Of a stretch of DNA of 64,000 nucleotides, positions 1 through 10,223 are shown one piece after another. The notes under the pieces were generated by a model, which was not told the origin of the DNA, did no database searches, and saw only the letters and a program-made list of their open reading frames with translations. Origin of the DNA: Hyaloperonospora brassicae. Lineage: Eukaryota > Oomycota > Peronosporomycetes > Peronosporales > Peronosporaceae. The stretch's first letter is position 1. The number at the start of each line of letters is the position of its first letter. The stretch is from NCBI GenBank assembly GCA_947650285.1, contig CANTFL010000073.1, positions 62,001 through 126,000 on the forward strand, written 5' to 3'. A program made the translations under genes and the position numbers.

Positions 1-1917
1 TCCGCCGTGCCGTTGGTCTGGTGTGCATTTGGCACTGTCGTCTGCTGTTAAATGCCTTTGGCTTCATAGAATTCTTGAAGCGATTTGGTTGCAAACTCGC
101 GGGCTCCGTCGTGTCGGACAAACTTGGCCTTCTCGCCAAACTGCGCTTGCACCATCTTTATGGATCGAGTGATGTAGTTTTCACTCTCCGACTTCACACG
201 TAGACAGAAGCACTTCATGCATCCACTGTCTTCGTCCACAATCAGCGGTAGATACTTGCTGCCACCCATGATTCCGCAGATGTTGACGTGAAATAGCTCA
301 AATGTGTCCAATCTGGGCTTGTCTTGGTTGCGTGGGAATGGTTTTTATCCATTTTCATTTGTTGGCATCCTCGACATGCGCTTGATCAACTTGACTTGAG
401 AGGTACCTTCACATCCTTGATCATGCTCGTGGCCACCATTTTGCGAAGCACATCAGCTGGAGCGTGTCCCATACGCGCATGTAAGTCGACACCGTTGTTT
501 CTGCTATTTGTCGTATTGGCCGATCGATGAGCTGTGTGAAGGCAGTAAAGATCATCCACAAGATCTGCTGTTGCCACCACTAGTTGCAATCCTTTGCGAG
601 CAACAAACATCTTGGTACCGTCGAACACCGCTTGAAACTTGCCGTGCTTGTTTATCTGCGGTACCGAAGTCAAATTTTTGCTCATGCTTGGTGCGTAAAG
701 CACATTCTTGGTCTCGATTTCGCGCTCTTCACCGTCGGGCAGAACCACCATTTCAAAGATAGTTCCAACACCCGTGATGGATATTTTGTTGCCATCCGCC
801 ACCAAAATTTCTTAGTCCTAGCACTTGTTCAGTCTTGCAAACTTGGTCTTGTCGTGGCGTATGTGGTGTGTTGCACCACTTTCGACGGCCCACATTCCGG
901 ATATGTCCTTCTTTGCTGAGAGTCTATACTCCAACGAAACTGCAAACGCTACTTGATCGTAGTCGCTGTCTTCATCACGATATTGTTCCCACTGGACATT
1001 GCTCGCCCCCCGTACACGACTATTACCTCCGCTTCTGGCTCCTCGACTTTCATTCTTCTGCTTGGTCCAGCAGCGATTCACGGTGTGTACCACCTTCCCA
1101 CAGTAGGAGCACTTGTTTGGATCGCGTTCAGTGTTGAATGCCTTAACTGCTTCTTCAGTCTTGACCGTCGTCGCTGTTGTTGTCACCTTCTCCCCTTGGC
1201 GCTTGCCGTGCTCATTCGTGAGCTTCTTCACCACATCTTGGGTTCGAAGCTCTGTGCTGCTCATCCCCAAGTTCAGAAAAAAAGTCCTCAAAACTCTTAG
1301 GGAGACTGAGCGGCAGGCAAATTGGGACGTCCTCGTCCTCGATCTTCGCACCGATGCTGCTAAGCTTGGCGGCGATGTTCAGGACCTCGTTGCAGTGATG
1401 CATGACGTTGGAGCCTCCATCAATCTTTGTGCTGAAGCGTTGCCGCTTGAGGTAGATTATTCCGGCTTTCTGGGATCCACCGTACAGAACCTTCAGGCGT
1501 TGTCACGCAGCCCACGCTTCCTTGCAGTTGTCCACCACATGGTGGTAATCTGCACCCATGTGCAGCAACATCATTTCAAACGCGATGTTGCTCGTCTTGA
1601 CGTAGTCGTCCTGCGCTTGGGGGTTTACGAACGTCGGGGAGCTCTCCCGGTTGACAGCTTGCCACAATGACTTTGCCAGAAACACGCCACGCATGTATTG
1701 ACTCCAAGTCGAATAGTTGTCTCCGTATAACTAATCGATGAGGACGTTGGAGGATGCGTGGCTGGCAGAAGACATTGCGCTTGCGCTCATAACCTGTTGA
1801 CGGTATGGGACGGGCGTGACGAGAAGACCGGAAGAGACCGGTGGGAGCGAGAGGCTTGAGGAGCGGAGCACAGAACACTTGCTCGGCAGAAGGAGGATTC
1901 GAAAGTGATTGATTCAT
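1..1917 (-). mobile_element. Ty1/copia retrotransposon, gag-pol remnant, cut by window edge
   Basis: Reading on the minus strand from 1917 down, broken frames give copia parts in the expected order. Gag lies at 1694-1503, with a [15 protein letters not shown] motif. A CCHC zinc knuckle (CSYCGKVVHTVNRCW) lies near 1110-1065. A protease-like site lies near 880, where the usual D-S-G-A reads ESGATHH, so the catalytic Asp is lost. The GAG-pre-integrase segment is at 805-386 (LHARMGHAP), and the start of the integrase core is at 311-48. Reverse transcriptase and RNase H would lie left of position 1. At least four frame changes or stops separate these pieces, so the copy is dead. No LTR could be delimited; if present it lies in 1918-2230. 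Confidence 0.85.
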
Positions 1918-2377
1918 AGGTCTTAACTCTGCCTACCTTAGACTGCATCCAATCACATGGTGCATCTAAACAACCTGATTTACACGCGTCTAATCACTCT
2001 ACGCGTCTAATCATCTCTATGGTAATTACCGAAGTAAGAACTATCCCGTAAAAACTACACTCTAGTTTCGGATTGTACCGGTAACCCTCAACAGAGCTGG
2101 TTGCATTGTTTTTTGAAAGATGTCGGACTATGCAGCTGGGATCCCTAAGCCTCAAGCGAGGTAGCCACGCTTGAGACACGCAGAGGCGTCGAGAATTTTG
2201 CGACTGTTTGAACAAGGTTTTGTCGCGTCAAATGGTACATTTCAGGACTGAAACAGGATTACTTTCTCTATCGTTAAAGAACTCATGTCTACGAAATAGG
2301 TTTTACAGCGAGTGTTCGTCGGTTGGAAAGCCAAAGCAAATGATCGAAGGCTCCTATCCTAAACCAGTGGGTGCAGG
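1918..2377. other. Copia leader/LTR candidate region joined to the 5' stump of LINE copy 1
   Basis: No gene is seen. The left part is the untranslated side of the minus-strand copia element and may hold its LTR, but no TG...CA ends were found. The right end (about 2345-2377) aligns with 19890-19925 of LINE copy 2 (shared GGCTCC, TCC-TAA and CAGTGGG words in order), so it is the piece of LINE copy 1 left of the gypsy insertion. Confidence 0.5.
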
Positions 2378-2382
2378 TAGTG
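2378..2382. repeat. Target site duplication, left copy (TAGTG)
   Basis: The five bases TAGTG directly before the 5' LTR are repeated exactly at 10694-10698 after the 3' LTR. A 5-bp duplication is usual for Ty3/gypsy integrases. Confidence 0.93.
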
Positions 2383-2852
2383 TGTAACGGGGTGAGCGCG
2401 TACACAAAAATTGTTACGATAGTACCAATTTTTGAATATTATCTGTCTTGATAATATTCAATCAACATCACTCGAGAAAAGTGATGTTGTCGGAATATTA
2501 CTTCTAGGGGTAATATCCGTGGAGGGGTCCACTTCTTGGTTGATGTACATGGTATATCAACCAAATTAACCACCAATCGCTGCTGGACGCGCGCAATGGG
2601 TGGTGGAAAGAAGATCCACATAGTAGACAGTAGCTTAATATAGTTTTTTTAAGACGAAAGATGATTTAGTAAGAAAACAACTATATTGAATAACAGTTCT
2701 ATTTATCCCTCAAGAAAGAGCTTTCGGGTTCTCTCTTGTCTTGGTCGCGCTTCCTCACGCCACGTGTACGTGACGTCGGGCGTACGCACCCTTGTATTGT
2801 TATCAATACAAGGCCTTGCTCAGTTATTTGAGCAAGAGCATGCCCCGTTACA
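2383..2852 (+). repeat. 5' LTR of the gypsy element
   Basis: The 470-bp LTR is bounded by the inverted repeat TGTAACGGGG / CCCCGTTACA. It contains five clear hairpins: 2463-2472/2480-2489, 2495-2501/2510-2516, 2536-2544/2556-2564, 2790-2799/2804-2813 and 2815-2822/2829-2836. It matches 10224-10693 almost perfectly after its first 80 bases. Confidence 0.95.
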
Positions 2853-2905
2853 CCTTAAGCACTTTGTTTTCGTTTCTACGATCACACACCTTATCCATCA
2901 TCAAC

Positions 2906-4050
2906 ATGAGGGATGAGGGAGGGAGCTTTCACGTCTTACGTGAATGCTTCGCCCGTTTGAGTGACCTCAAATGGGCCGCGGTAGGGCGAATGAGCTCTAC
3001 CGTGGGCGACATTGGCGTTACCGATATGTTGGAATCTCTTAACAGAGACCAACAACATGTCGCAATATCCAGGTTTATTTCACATACACTTGGCGCGAAA
3101 CGAGAGAAGTAGCCTTTCTTCACCAGCAAGGCTTTCAACAGGCTGAGCAGTTTAGAGAAATCGGTGCTCAATAGACAGAGCTCTTGAGACAGTAGCAACT
3201 CAATGCAGCTGTGGGCGGGAACACGCACACGCGTCACCCCAAAATCTTATAGGTATACATTTTGAAGTACAGAGAAGTCGAGGAATACTCTCTGTTGTTA
3301 TGGTTCGTCGAATTAGACAGAGACATGAGGGCACTTCGTATCGACGTTGAGCAAATGAAACTCACATTTTCTCAAACCAACTTGGCAGGACGTACCAAGA
3401 ATTAGACCTTAGGCCTGAGAATGAGCGACCCATACGCTTTTGAGTCGCTCGAATCATTCAAACCCCGGCTCAAATATTCGTTTGAGCCTCCAAGAGCAGA
3501 GTTCAGGGCTCTATGTGGGCTTTTAAACTCAAACAAGGTAAGCGTGATGTTAACGCTTACCCTCAGCTTATACGACTCCTTGCCTCTAGTATAAGTGCAA
3601 ACCCTGTAAATGAACACACTTTAATTACTGTGTTCATGCAAGGGCGCAGACGGGCCCGTCAGGAATTACCTGTTCCACCTAGAGTTGAATACTCCAGAAG
3701 ATACTATTGCAGCAGCGAAACAGGAAGACTTTAGCATGAGAAAAGCTCATGCTAGTTCGAGCTCTTATCGTCCACCGAGAAGACAAGATACCGGCGTTCC
3801 AGAACCAATGGACATCTGTTATGTTGAGAGCGAGAGACCTCGCTCTTCGAACAACAAGCTATGCAGAAGTGCAACCGCTGCCGGAAGTTGGTCACTACAC
3901 GCTTACGAGTCTAGTGCCCCTCGCCCAGTACCTAGCTGTACTGAGCGAAAAGGTCGTCCATTTGACAAAAGAAAAAATTATCGTGGGCCCGGCGCTGTTT
4001 CGATTTCGAAACAGCGAAGCGTACTATTAAAAAATGGCCGGGGTCATTAG
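2906..4050 (+). pseudogene. gag of the gypsy element, frameshifted
   Basis: Gag would start at the ATG at 2906, 54 bases inside the 5' LTR. The first frame stops at 3112. Further capsid-like pieces are read at 3513-3734 (LKQGKRDVNAY, typical of gypsy gag) and 3685-4050 (EPMDICYVESERP), followed by remains of a CCHC zinc knuckle near 3865-3915, split between frames. At least three frame changes and several stops lie between 3113 and 3512, so no capsid protein can be made from this copy. The same gag is recognisable, more decayed, at 24890-25690. Confidence 0.8.
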
Positions 4051-5172
4051 GGGCGGAGTACCCTACTATTCCCGCACCCTCAAGAGAACTGGCAAATCTT
4101 TTGACGAAAGTTGCTCAATACACACAATCAATGTGCATCTCTGCACCTGGTAATCAAATATCACGTATCATTTTGAGGTTGCAAGTGACAAAAGATTTTT
4201 ATTACTTGCTCTCGATGACTGTGGGGCGTATAACAATTTCCTTTGTCGTCACTGATTGGAGGGTCGTAGGCTCAAGTTTATTGATCGTGACATCCCTTCA
4301 ACGAGGATGACAGTGCGCTGTACCACAGGCGCATCGTTAACCGTTGAAAAACGTGTAGACGGAATCTACTACATGTTAGAAAGGGAACAGGACGATGATG
4401 ATTGCATCGTACTCAATCTAGATGACAAATTGAAAACATTCTGGGATTACATTGGATCGGAAGATACAGCCAAGGGTGAGCTGGCAGCATCGATCCGTGA
4501 AGATGACTGCCGCTTGTTCATCAGATGGCCATCGGATGAATGTCATGGAGCGTCCACAAGCAAGTTGGTGTACTGCGAGTGAGTGCGATGGCCTCACTTG
4601 CGGCACGGTCGTCAGCACGACTGCACGAGACATCATTGTAGCTGATGGCTACACTTTAGAGCAAGCCTCCAGCGGCTGTATAGATGTTCAGGCAGCGTTG
4701 AAGGTCCACCACTCGAATAAGTCGAGTGGGCCGAGACATGGAAGTATGCCTAGCGGACAACGTCCTAGAAGTTAAAATCATGTTTCCGCCAAAGGGCAAC
4801 ACGGTCATCCTTGGTCGACTGGAGAGCCGACCGTAGAGGAACATGACCTGACTTTGGTTGCACAGCCCTAGTCAGAAGAATTAGAGGGAACAAGTCCCCA
4901 CGTTCAAGAGGAAGGACTTCCTCTCGAGTTAAGTGTTGAGAGAACATGCCCTCAGCAACCCTTTGGAAAAAAGTTCCCAGGAAGTAACCGAGACGTTGAA
5001 CGTTTTGGTCAATTACGGATTAAGCGTAGGCACTTTTACGCTAGATCTAATTGTGCCTCCGAAGTTAACTTCGGAGATAACACAATTGCCAACTCTAGAA
5101 ATGAAACGGTTCTTGCGCGATCTGCGTAGTGGCAAAGTCAAGAAGATCTGCATACTCTTCACGGAAGATTAG
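4051..5172 (+). pseudogene. Retroviral-type aspartic protease and linker of gypsy pol, broken
   Basis: At 4214-4240 one frame reads DDCGAYNNF, which corresponds to the D-S/T-G-A active-site motif of retroelement aspartic proteases with Cys in place of Ser/Thr. The following strands continue in another frame from 4256 to 4582. A third frame at 4933-5172 is the acidic/hydrophobic linker that precedes RT in oomycete gypsy pol. Stops and frame changes separate all three. Homologous sequence recurs at 26745-27085 in the older gypsy remnant. Confidence 0.65.
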
Positions 5173-5238
5173 TATGTAGCCGATATTCGGTCGGCAATAG
5201 TATTTGCTGAGAACAAACGGGTTCTCAGCAGCTCATCG

Positions 5239-6249
5239 ATGGTCGAAAGCGTCATCGATAAGAAGAATCGGATTGTGAGATACACGTCCCAATCCTGGGA
5301 GTCACTTCAGGCAAATCCTTTGTATAAGGATTTGATCGAATTCAGGGATGTGTTCCCTGAATCCGTATCGTGCGAGTTGCCTAAGGACAAAGGCACTCGA
5401 CACGAGATCGAGCTCAAACCGGGCTCGAAGTATTGTGTCATGAAGCAGTGGCCACTGCCTCGTGAACAAGTACTAGCGATCGACAAGTTCTTTGCCGATC
5501 GCTTAGCAGCGGGCCATGTGAGGGAATCAACATCCCCTCACAGCTCTCCGACCTTCTGTGTGCGAAAGGCCACAGGAGTGTGGCGGATAGTGCACGCATT
5601 CAACAAGTTAAATGCTGCAACGGTACCGGCTCAGACGCCGATACCGAGGAAGGACGTAATCATAGATGTTATGTCAAAGAGTACCATCTTCTCGTCCATG
5701 GATCTGATGGATGGATTCTATCAGATCCTCATGCGTGAACGGGATGTTCCGTACACGGCAGTGAGCATCCCCAACGGTATTTTGTGGGAGTGGCTAGTGA
5801 TGCCACAAGGGATGAGTAATGCCCCTGCAACATTCAACAGATGTGTTGCAAATCTGTTGAGACGGGTGCGGGATTTCGCACCGAGTTACTTCGATGATGT
5901 GTTCGTCCATAGCCGGGCTATGGACGGGAGGCCGGACGTTGAAGTCCACAGAACTCACGTCCGTAAGGTTCTTCAACTTATGCGCAATCATAACTTGTAT
6001 GGAAACCTCAAGAAATGTATATTTGCGGCTAGCAAAATACCACTTTTTGGGTGCATCGTGGGTAGACACGGCGTACGCCCTGATCCCGTAAAGATCAAGG
6101 CGATTACCGACTGGCCAGTGCCAGTCGATGTCAAGGGACTAAGGAAGTTCCTTGGGCTAGCGGCGTTCTTGCACAAGTACTTGCGCAACTACGCCGATAT
6201 GACTGTTCATCTTTCTTGTTTACTCAATATAAATGTGAAGTGGTCATGA
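5239..6249 (+). CDS. Reverse transcriptase segment of gypsy pol (open frame, part of a broken polyprotein)
   Basis: This 336-residue open frame holds all main RT blocks: the substrate-binding SSPTFCVRKATGVWRIVHAF region, the first catalytic Asp in FSSMDLMDGFYQ, the LVMPQGMSNAPATF block, the active-site YFDD (codons about 5886-5897), and the primer-grip/thumb region ending in GLRKFLGLAAFLHKY. This enzyme copies the element RNA into DNA in cytoplasmic particles. The frame ends by frameshift at about 6240, where it should run into RNase H. The start at 5239 is only the first Met in the open stretch, since RT is normally released from a polyprotein. An 11-bp inverted repeat (5904-5914/5916-5926) begins just after the active-site codons. 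Confidence 0.88.
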   Translation: MVESVIDKKNRIVRYTSQSWESLQANPLYKDLIEFRDVFPESVSCELPKDKGTRHEIELKPGSKYCVMKQWPLPREQVLAIDKFFADRLAAGHVRESTSPHSSPTFCVRKATGVWRIVHAFNKLNAATVPAQTPIPRKDVIIDVMSKSTIFSSMDLMDGFYQILMRERDVPYTAVSIPNGILWEWLVMPQGMSNAPATFNRCVANLLRRVRDFAPSYFDDVFVHSRAMDGRPDVEVHRTHVRKVLQLMRNHNLYGNLKKCIFAASKIPLFGCIVGRHGVRPDPVKIKAITDWPVPVDVKGLRKFLGLAAFLHKYLRNYADMTVHLSCLLNINVKWS

Positions 6250-6671
6250 TACGCAGACTGTCAGCGTTATTTGAAGTTTTCAAACAAAGATTGATGCAAT
6301 CACCCATACTGGCGATCGCAGTTCAAGACAGACCATCCATGTGGTCTTTGGCGCCAGCGATTAAAAAAAACGGCTGTGCGCTGATCCAATTTGACACAGA
6401 TGGCGTAAAACGCGTCATCTGTTATCAATCACGTCAGCTACAATCAGCTGAGCGTAATTACCCAGTGCATGACAAGGAACTCCTTGCCATGAAGTACGCA
6501 CTAGCCAAGCGTTGCGTCTATCTGTTGGGAGATAGACCGTTCATTGTCTATACGGACCATGTGTCGCTACGCACAGCCGTAAACAGTCTTCATATCTCGC
6601 AACTAATGGCGAGGTAGCTAGCTGTCTCTCTTCGCGGAGTAGAAATTCTTCGTCGAGTATAAACAGAGCGA
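6216..6671 (+). pseudogene. RNase H domain of gypsy pol, inactivated
   Basis: A frame at 6216-6617 reads RNase H with CALIQFDTDG, ERNYPVHDKELLAM (Glu block) and YTDHVSLRT (Asp block). The first catalytic block is damaged twice: in the neighbouring frame 6341-6361 reads VVFGASD where the family has a D-A-S motif, so the Asp is Gly and a frame change follows. A stop at 6615-6617 and a further broken stretch precede the integrase linker. Confidence 0.8.
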
Positions 6672-8393
6672 ATGAAAATCGTCGATGACTCCCTATCTCG
6701 CCGACCCAATTTCGAGTCGGGCGCGCAGTCCAACAGTGAAGATAAGTCTACTGTTGCAACACTTACAGCCAGTGTGCCGTCGTCAAGTTTACTTGAAGAC
6801 GTGCGAAAGACCTACGCAGAGGACACGGATCTTCTGCGCTTGATTGTTCATCTGGTGAATCCATCTCGTAAATCTTTGAAAGCTTTACCGGCTTTGTTCC
6901 AATCCTCTTCGGATCGTTACACAACACGCAACGGTCTGCTCTATTATACAGCCGTTGACGGCGACACACCTCGTGTTGTCGTCCCCACTTCTAACAATTT
7001 GCGATTACGCATATTGTGTGAGTGTCACGATGCGCCAATGGTGGTCATCGTGGTAAGGAAAAGACATACCTTTCGGTAAGTCGTGACTTATACTGGCCCC
7101 GCCAGTATCCGTTTACACGCAAGTACATACATGCTTGCGAGGTTTGCCAACGGGTGAATCCCAGTCCTTCATCCCGTGCACCTCTACAGCCTCTACCGGT
7201 GTCGGCAGAGTGCTGGCAGTCCGTTTCAATGGACTTCGTCTTCGGTTTCCCCAAAGACATTCGCAAGAATAAAGGTTTTTCTTGTCTTCGTGAATCGTTC
7301 CAGCAAGATGATGCATCTTGTTGCTGTTTCCGAGTCGATCACGGCACAAAGCTGTACTTGTTTCTTTATCGACACGGTATTTCGACTTCATGGGCTACCC
7401 CGTGAACTCGTAACCGACCGCGACCCTCGTTTCAAGGCAGACTTTTGGCATTCCGTGTTCCGTTCCCTCGGAACACGGCTGAAGATGTCGACATCTGACC
7501 ATCCCGAAACAGATGGTCAGACGGAACTTGCGAACCGTGTCCTCGAAAGGATCCTTCGAGGATACGTCCACTCGTTCTCAAGTTGGAGCGAATTCCTATT
7601 GATGGTGGAATTCTTCATTAATAATTCGGTGCATGCTTCTACACAGCACACACCGTTCTTCGTGAAAGGCTTACGCCACCCACGTTTACCCCTTATTTTA
7701 GAATGTGGTTTTTGGATAAGGAAGGGAGGGACTCGCTAGAGCAAAAACCGTTCTGGCTGTTGCTAATCACAAGCCGACGCTAACGTCGTCACGTATGATG
7801 CCGATGTCGACAAAGTCGACATCGACGAAGAAGACAACTTCAATAATTGCAATGATGCTATTATTGATATAGATGAGAACGGCGATGCTGGAATTTTTGC
7901 ATCGCCAACGACTATTCGAGAAAGGATGACGACGTCCTCTCCGATGTACGGATAGAGGAAAGTACTTTTTCTGCAGAAGGCACAAGGCGAACTGGAAAAA
8001 AATGCTGAGTCAGCAGATAGATTTCTACTGGCTCGTGAAGCAGTGGTCCGTTTCGTACAGTATTCCATCGCTCACGCGGTGGGCAAACAGAAAAGGAACG
8101 CTGACAAGAATGAAAGAGCAAATTTACTATCATTTATTGAATGCGACTGAGTCCTAATATCTACGGTAAACCTACCTAGACATGTAGTTACTGACGTGGG
8201 TCGCAGCAAACTACTGTTTAAGTACATCGGTCTCTTTCGTGTGCTGCGCCGACAAGGCAATGCATACACGATCAAACTGCCACGTAGGATGCATACGCAT
8301 CCTACGTTTTACGTGGGACGTCTCCGCCCGTACTATCAGTACGAGCCCTATTCCGACGATGAAGATAAACCCCATGTTCAAGAACCTCCATAA
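6672..8393 (+). pseudogene. Integrase of gypsy pol with C-terminal tail, frameshifted
   Basis: Pieces in three frames make a gypsy integrase. The linker is LSRRPNFES (6690). The H-H-C-C zinc-binding region runs about 7016-7160 (CEVCQR at the end), with a frame change near 7040. The catalytic core has SMDFV (about 7230), VTDRDPRF (about 7410) and DGQTELANRVLE (about 7513), so the D, D and E positions are all still visible, but 7230 and 7410 lie in different frames (change near 7280). After 7740 the frame is lost until 8196-8393, where the short beta-barrel tail (LPRRMHTHPTFYVGRLRPYY) is read. No chromodomain is seen. The 3' end overlaps the end of the antisense frame. Confidence 0.82.
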
Positions 8394-9873
8394 GGATCTT
8401 GCGTTCGCGCTCCAGACGATCAGTCTGGATGCGTTAAAAAGAGATATCTCTGTTCATCCGAGAGATCTCCATGCGTGCCGTCCCCAGACTCTCAACGAGG
8501 TAGCAAATAAAACGCTCAACATGCAGCTGCACGACCGCATACTCAGCACGGTCCTTCGCACGCTCGGTCTCGCGATACTTGCGGTACTGCCGCACAGTGT
8601 CGGTCAGAGCGTAAGGCCTGTCACGCTCGTGCTCCGAATCCTCGCTCGATTAACAATTGGGCTATCTATCTCGTTCAGGTCGAGTTGGCGAGCAGAACTA
8701 CTTGGTGGACGTCTTTCCAACTCCTCCACATTCTTTGATGGAATCGCACGGTGGTCGACGCTTTCTGGTGGAGCGAATCTTGAACCACCGTGATGCTTTA
8801 GGATCAAAGACGAGTTACCTCAAGGTGGCGAGGGTATCCACCCTCTTAGAACATCTGGGAGCCCCGTTCCCAGCTGATGTTGGATGTTCCCGATCTCGTC
8901 GAGCACTACGACGAGACACATCCGACGATGGACGGCCATCGTCGTAAGAACGCCTGCCACGCTCGTAAAGGGATTGTAGGTTCTAAATTCCTTGACGCAT
9001 CTCGGACGAGATGCGCGCCCTCCAGTAGGGTTAATAAGGTAGGTAAGCCTCCCTAGGGGCGCGAACTGAGTTGTCAACACAGCTCAGACAAATCTCTCTC
9101 CACGAGAGGCAAGGTAAATCTGCCTCTCGAGACAATTCGTGAGATTTGTACCGAGCACCGGTATGAGGCTTCAGCTCAAACCTGATGCGAGCACCATCGA
9201 GTTTGTCCAGCCAAACCTTGCGGCCAACATCCTCGATGTGGCCGATAAACGAATTCCACGCCTGCACCAAAGAGGGCTCGTCTCTCGTGCGGTTGCCGTG
9301 GTACCATCGATGTCTAAATAAGACATCGATGTAGAAGTCATGCTCAGTGCGATAATGGTTCGCACTGGGGTCAAGTCCATGGATCCTTGACGAGTCAAAG
9401 AATGGGATTTGACACCTCCCAGTGGAATACCCATACCGCCCTCTCAACTCGCTCACAGAAGGCATCCATGGCTTGTCTTCAGGAGCAGATCGTAACGCGT
9501 CACGATCCTGCTCTTCTTGCGTATTGCCAACAAAATCACTGGCACCGTGATCGCCGCAATACCTCGCATTACTGCGGCTATGGCTACGATGACTCCGCGA
9601 AGAGTCATCGAAATCGTCATGCGGACGTACGTCCCCATGTTGCACATTCTACTCGTATGAATACGAGCGCGATAGGTTCGATCCCGGTGACAAATTCCTG
9701 GAATCTTTAATTGAGCCGAACATCTCATCCCGCAATTCAGGATCGAGACTGCCGCGAGGCGCAGCAGTCTATACTTCCGCAACCGTACGGTCGAGCTTTG
9801 CGGACGACTTGGAGTCGGACAGGGGATCCGACTCACCCGAATAGAGCACCCATAGTTTGGAGTCGACGTCCAT
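8302..9873 (-). pseudogene. Antisense reading frame of the gypsy element (about 520 codons), function unknown
   Basis: On the minus strand a single frame can be followed from an ATG at 9873 (MDVDSKLWVLY) to a TAG at 8304-8302. It is interrupted by in-frame stops at about 9768, 9649, 9045, 8985, 8817 and 8434, and by a short detour into another frame at about 8807-8640. The longest clean part is 9645-9031 (204 residues). The N-terminal part is rich in Ser, Asp and Arg. The middle holds a globular-looking stretch (e.g. LVQAWNSFIGHIEDVG). The last 110 residues (8640-8304) have the charged heptad look of a coiled coil (RQYRKYRETERAKDR, IQTDRLERERKILMEVLEH). It ends inside the integrase tail, tail to tail. 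I do not recognise the family. Antisense frames in this position are known for some plant gypsy lineages, but homology is not claimed. Confidence 0.6.
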
Positions 9874-10207
9874 GGGATTCCATCCGTGGCCGAAGCTGCG
9901 GGTGAAGAAGCTGCACCTGGATGACCATGTGCAACTGCAACTATGGGCGTTGCAGGCTACTTATTAGCAGCAGAAGGCGAAGTATCGCCTGCTGATGAGC
10001 CTCAAGTGTCATGCCTTCCTCCGGCTGCACGCATCCGTGCAGCCGCTTTGGACGCAGCCTTGCTCGCAGATCGTATGTACCGACTCGTTATGCGTTTTAA
10101 AGTCGAAATGAGAAGGGAAAGACTAACAAGTACTCCCCGTCCCCAGAGCGACACGACGGTGGTCTCTATGTCACCAACGAATAAATCACTCACTATAGTG
10201 ACTGAGG

Positions 10208-10223
10208 GTTAAGTAAGGGGTGA
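10208..10223 (+). other. Candidate polypurine tract of the gypsy element
   Basis: The purine-rich stretch GGTTAAGTAAGGGGTGA-like sequence lies immediately before the first base of the 3' LTR, the position where plus-strand DNA synthesis is primed in LTR elements. It is interrupted by two short T runs, so the assignment rests mainly on position. Confidence 0.5.
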
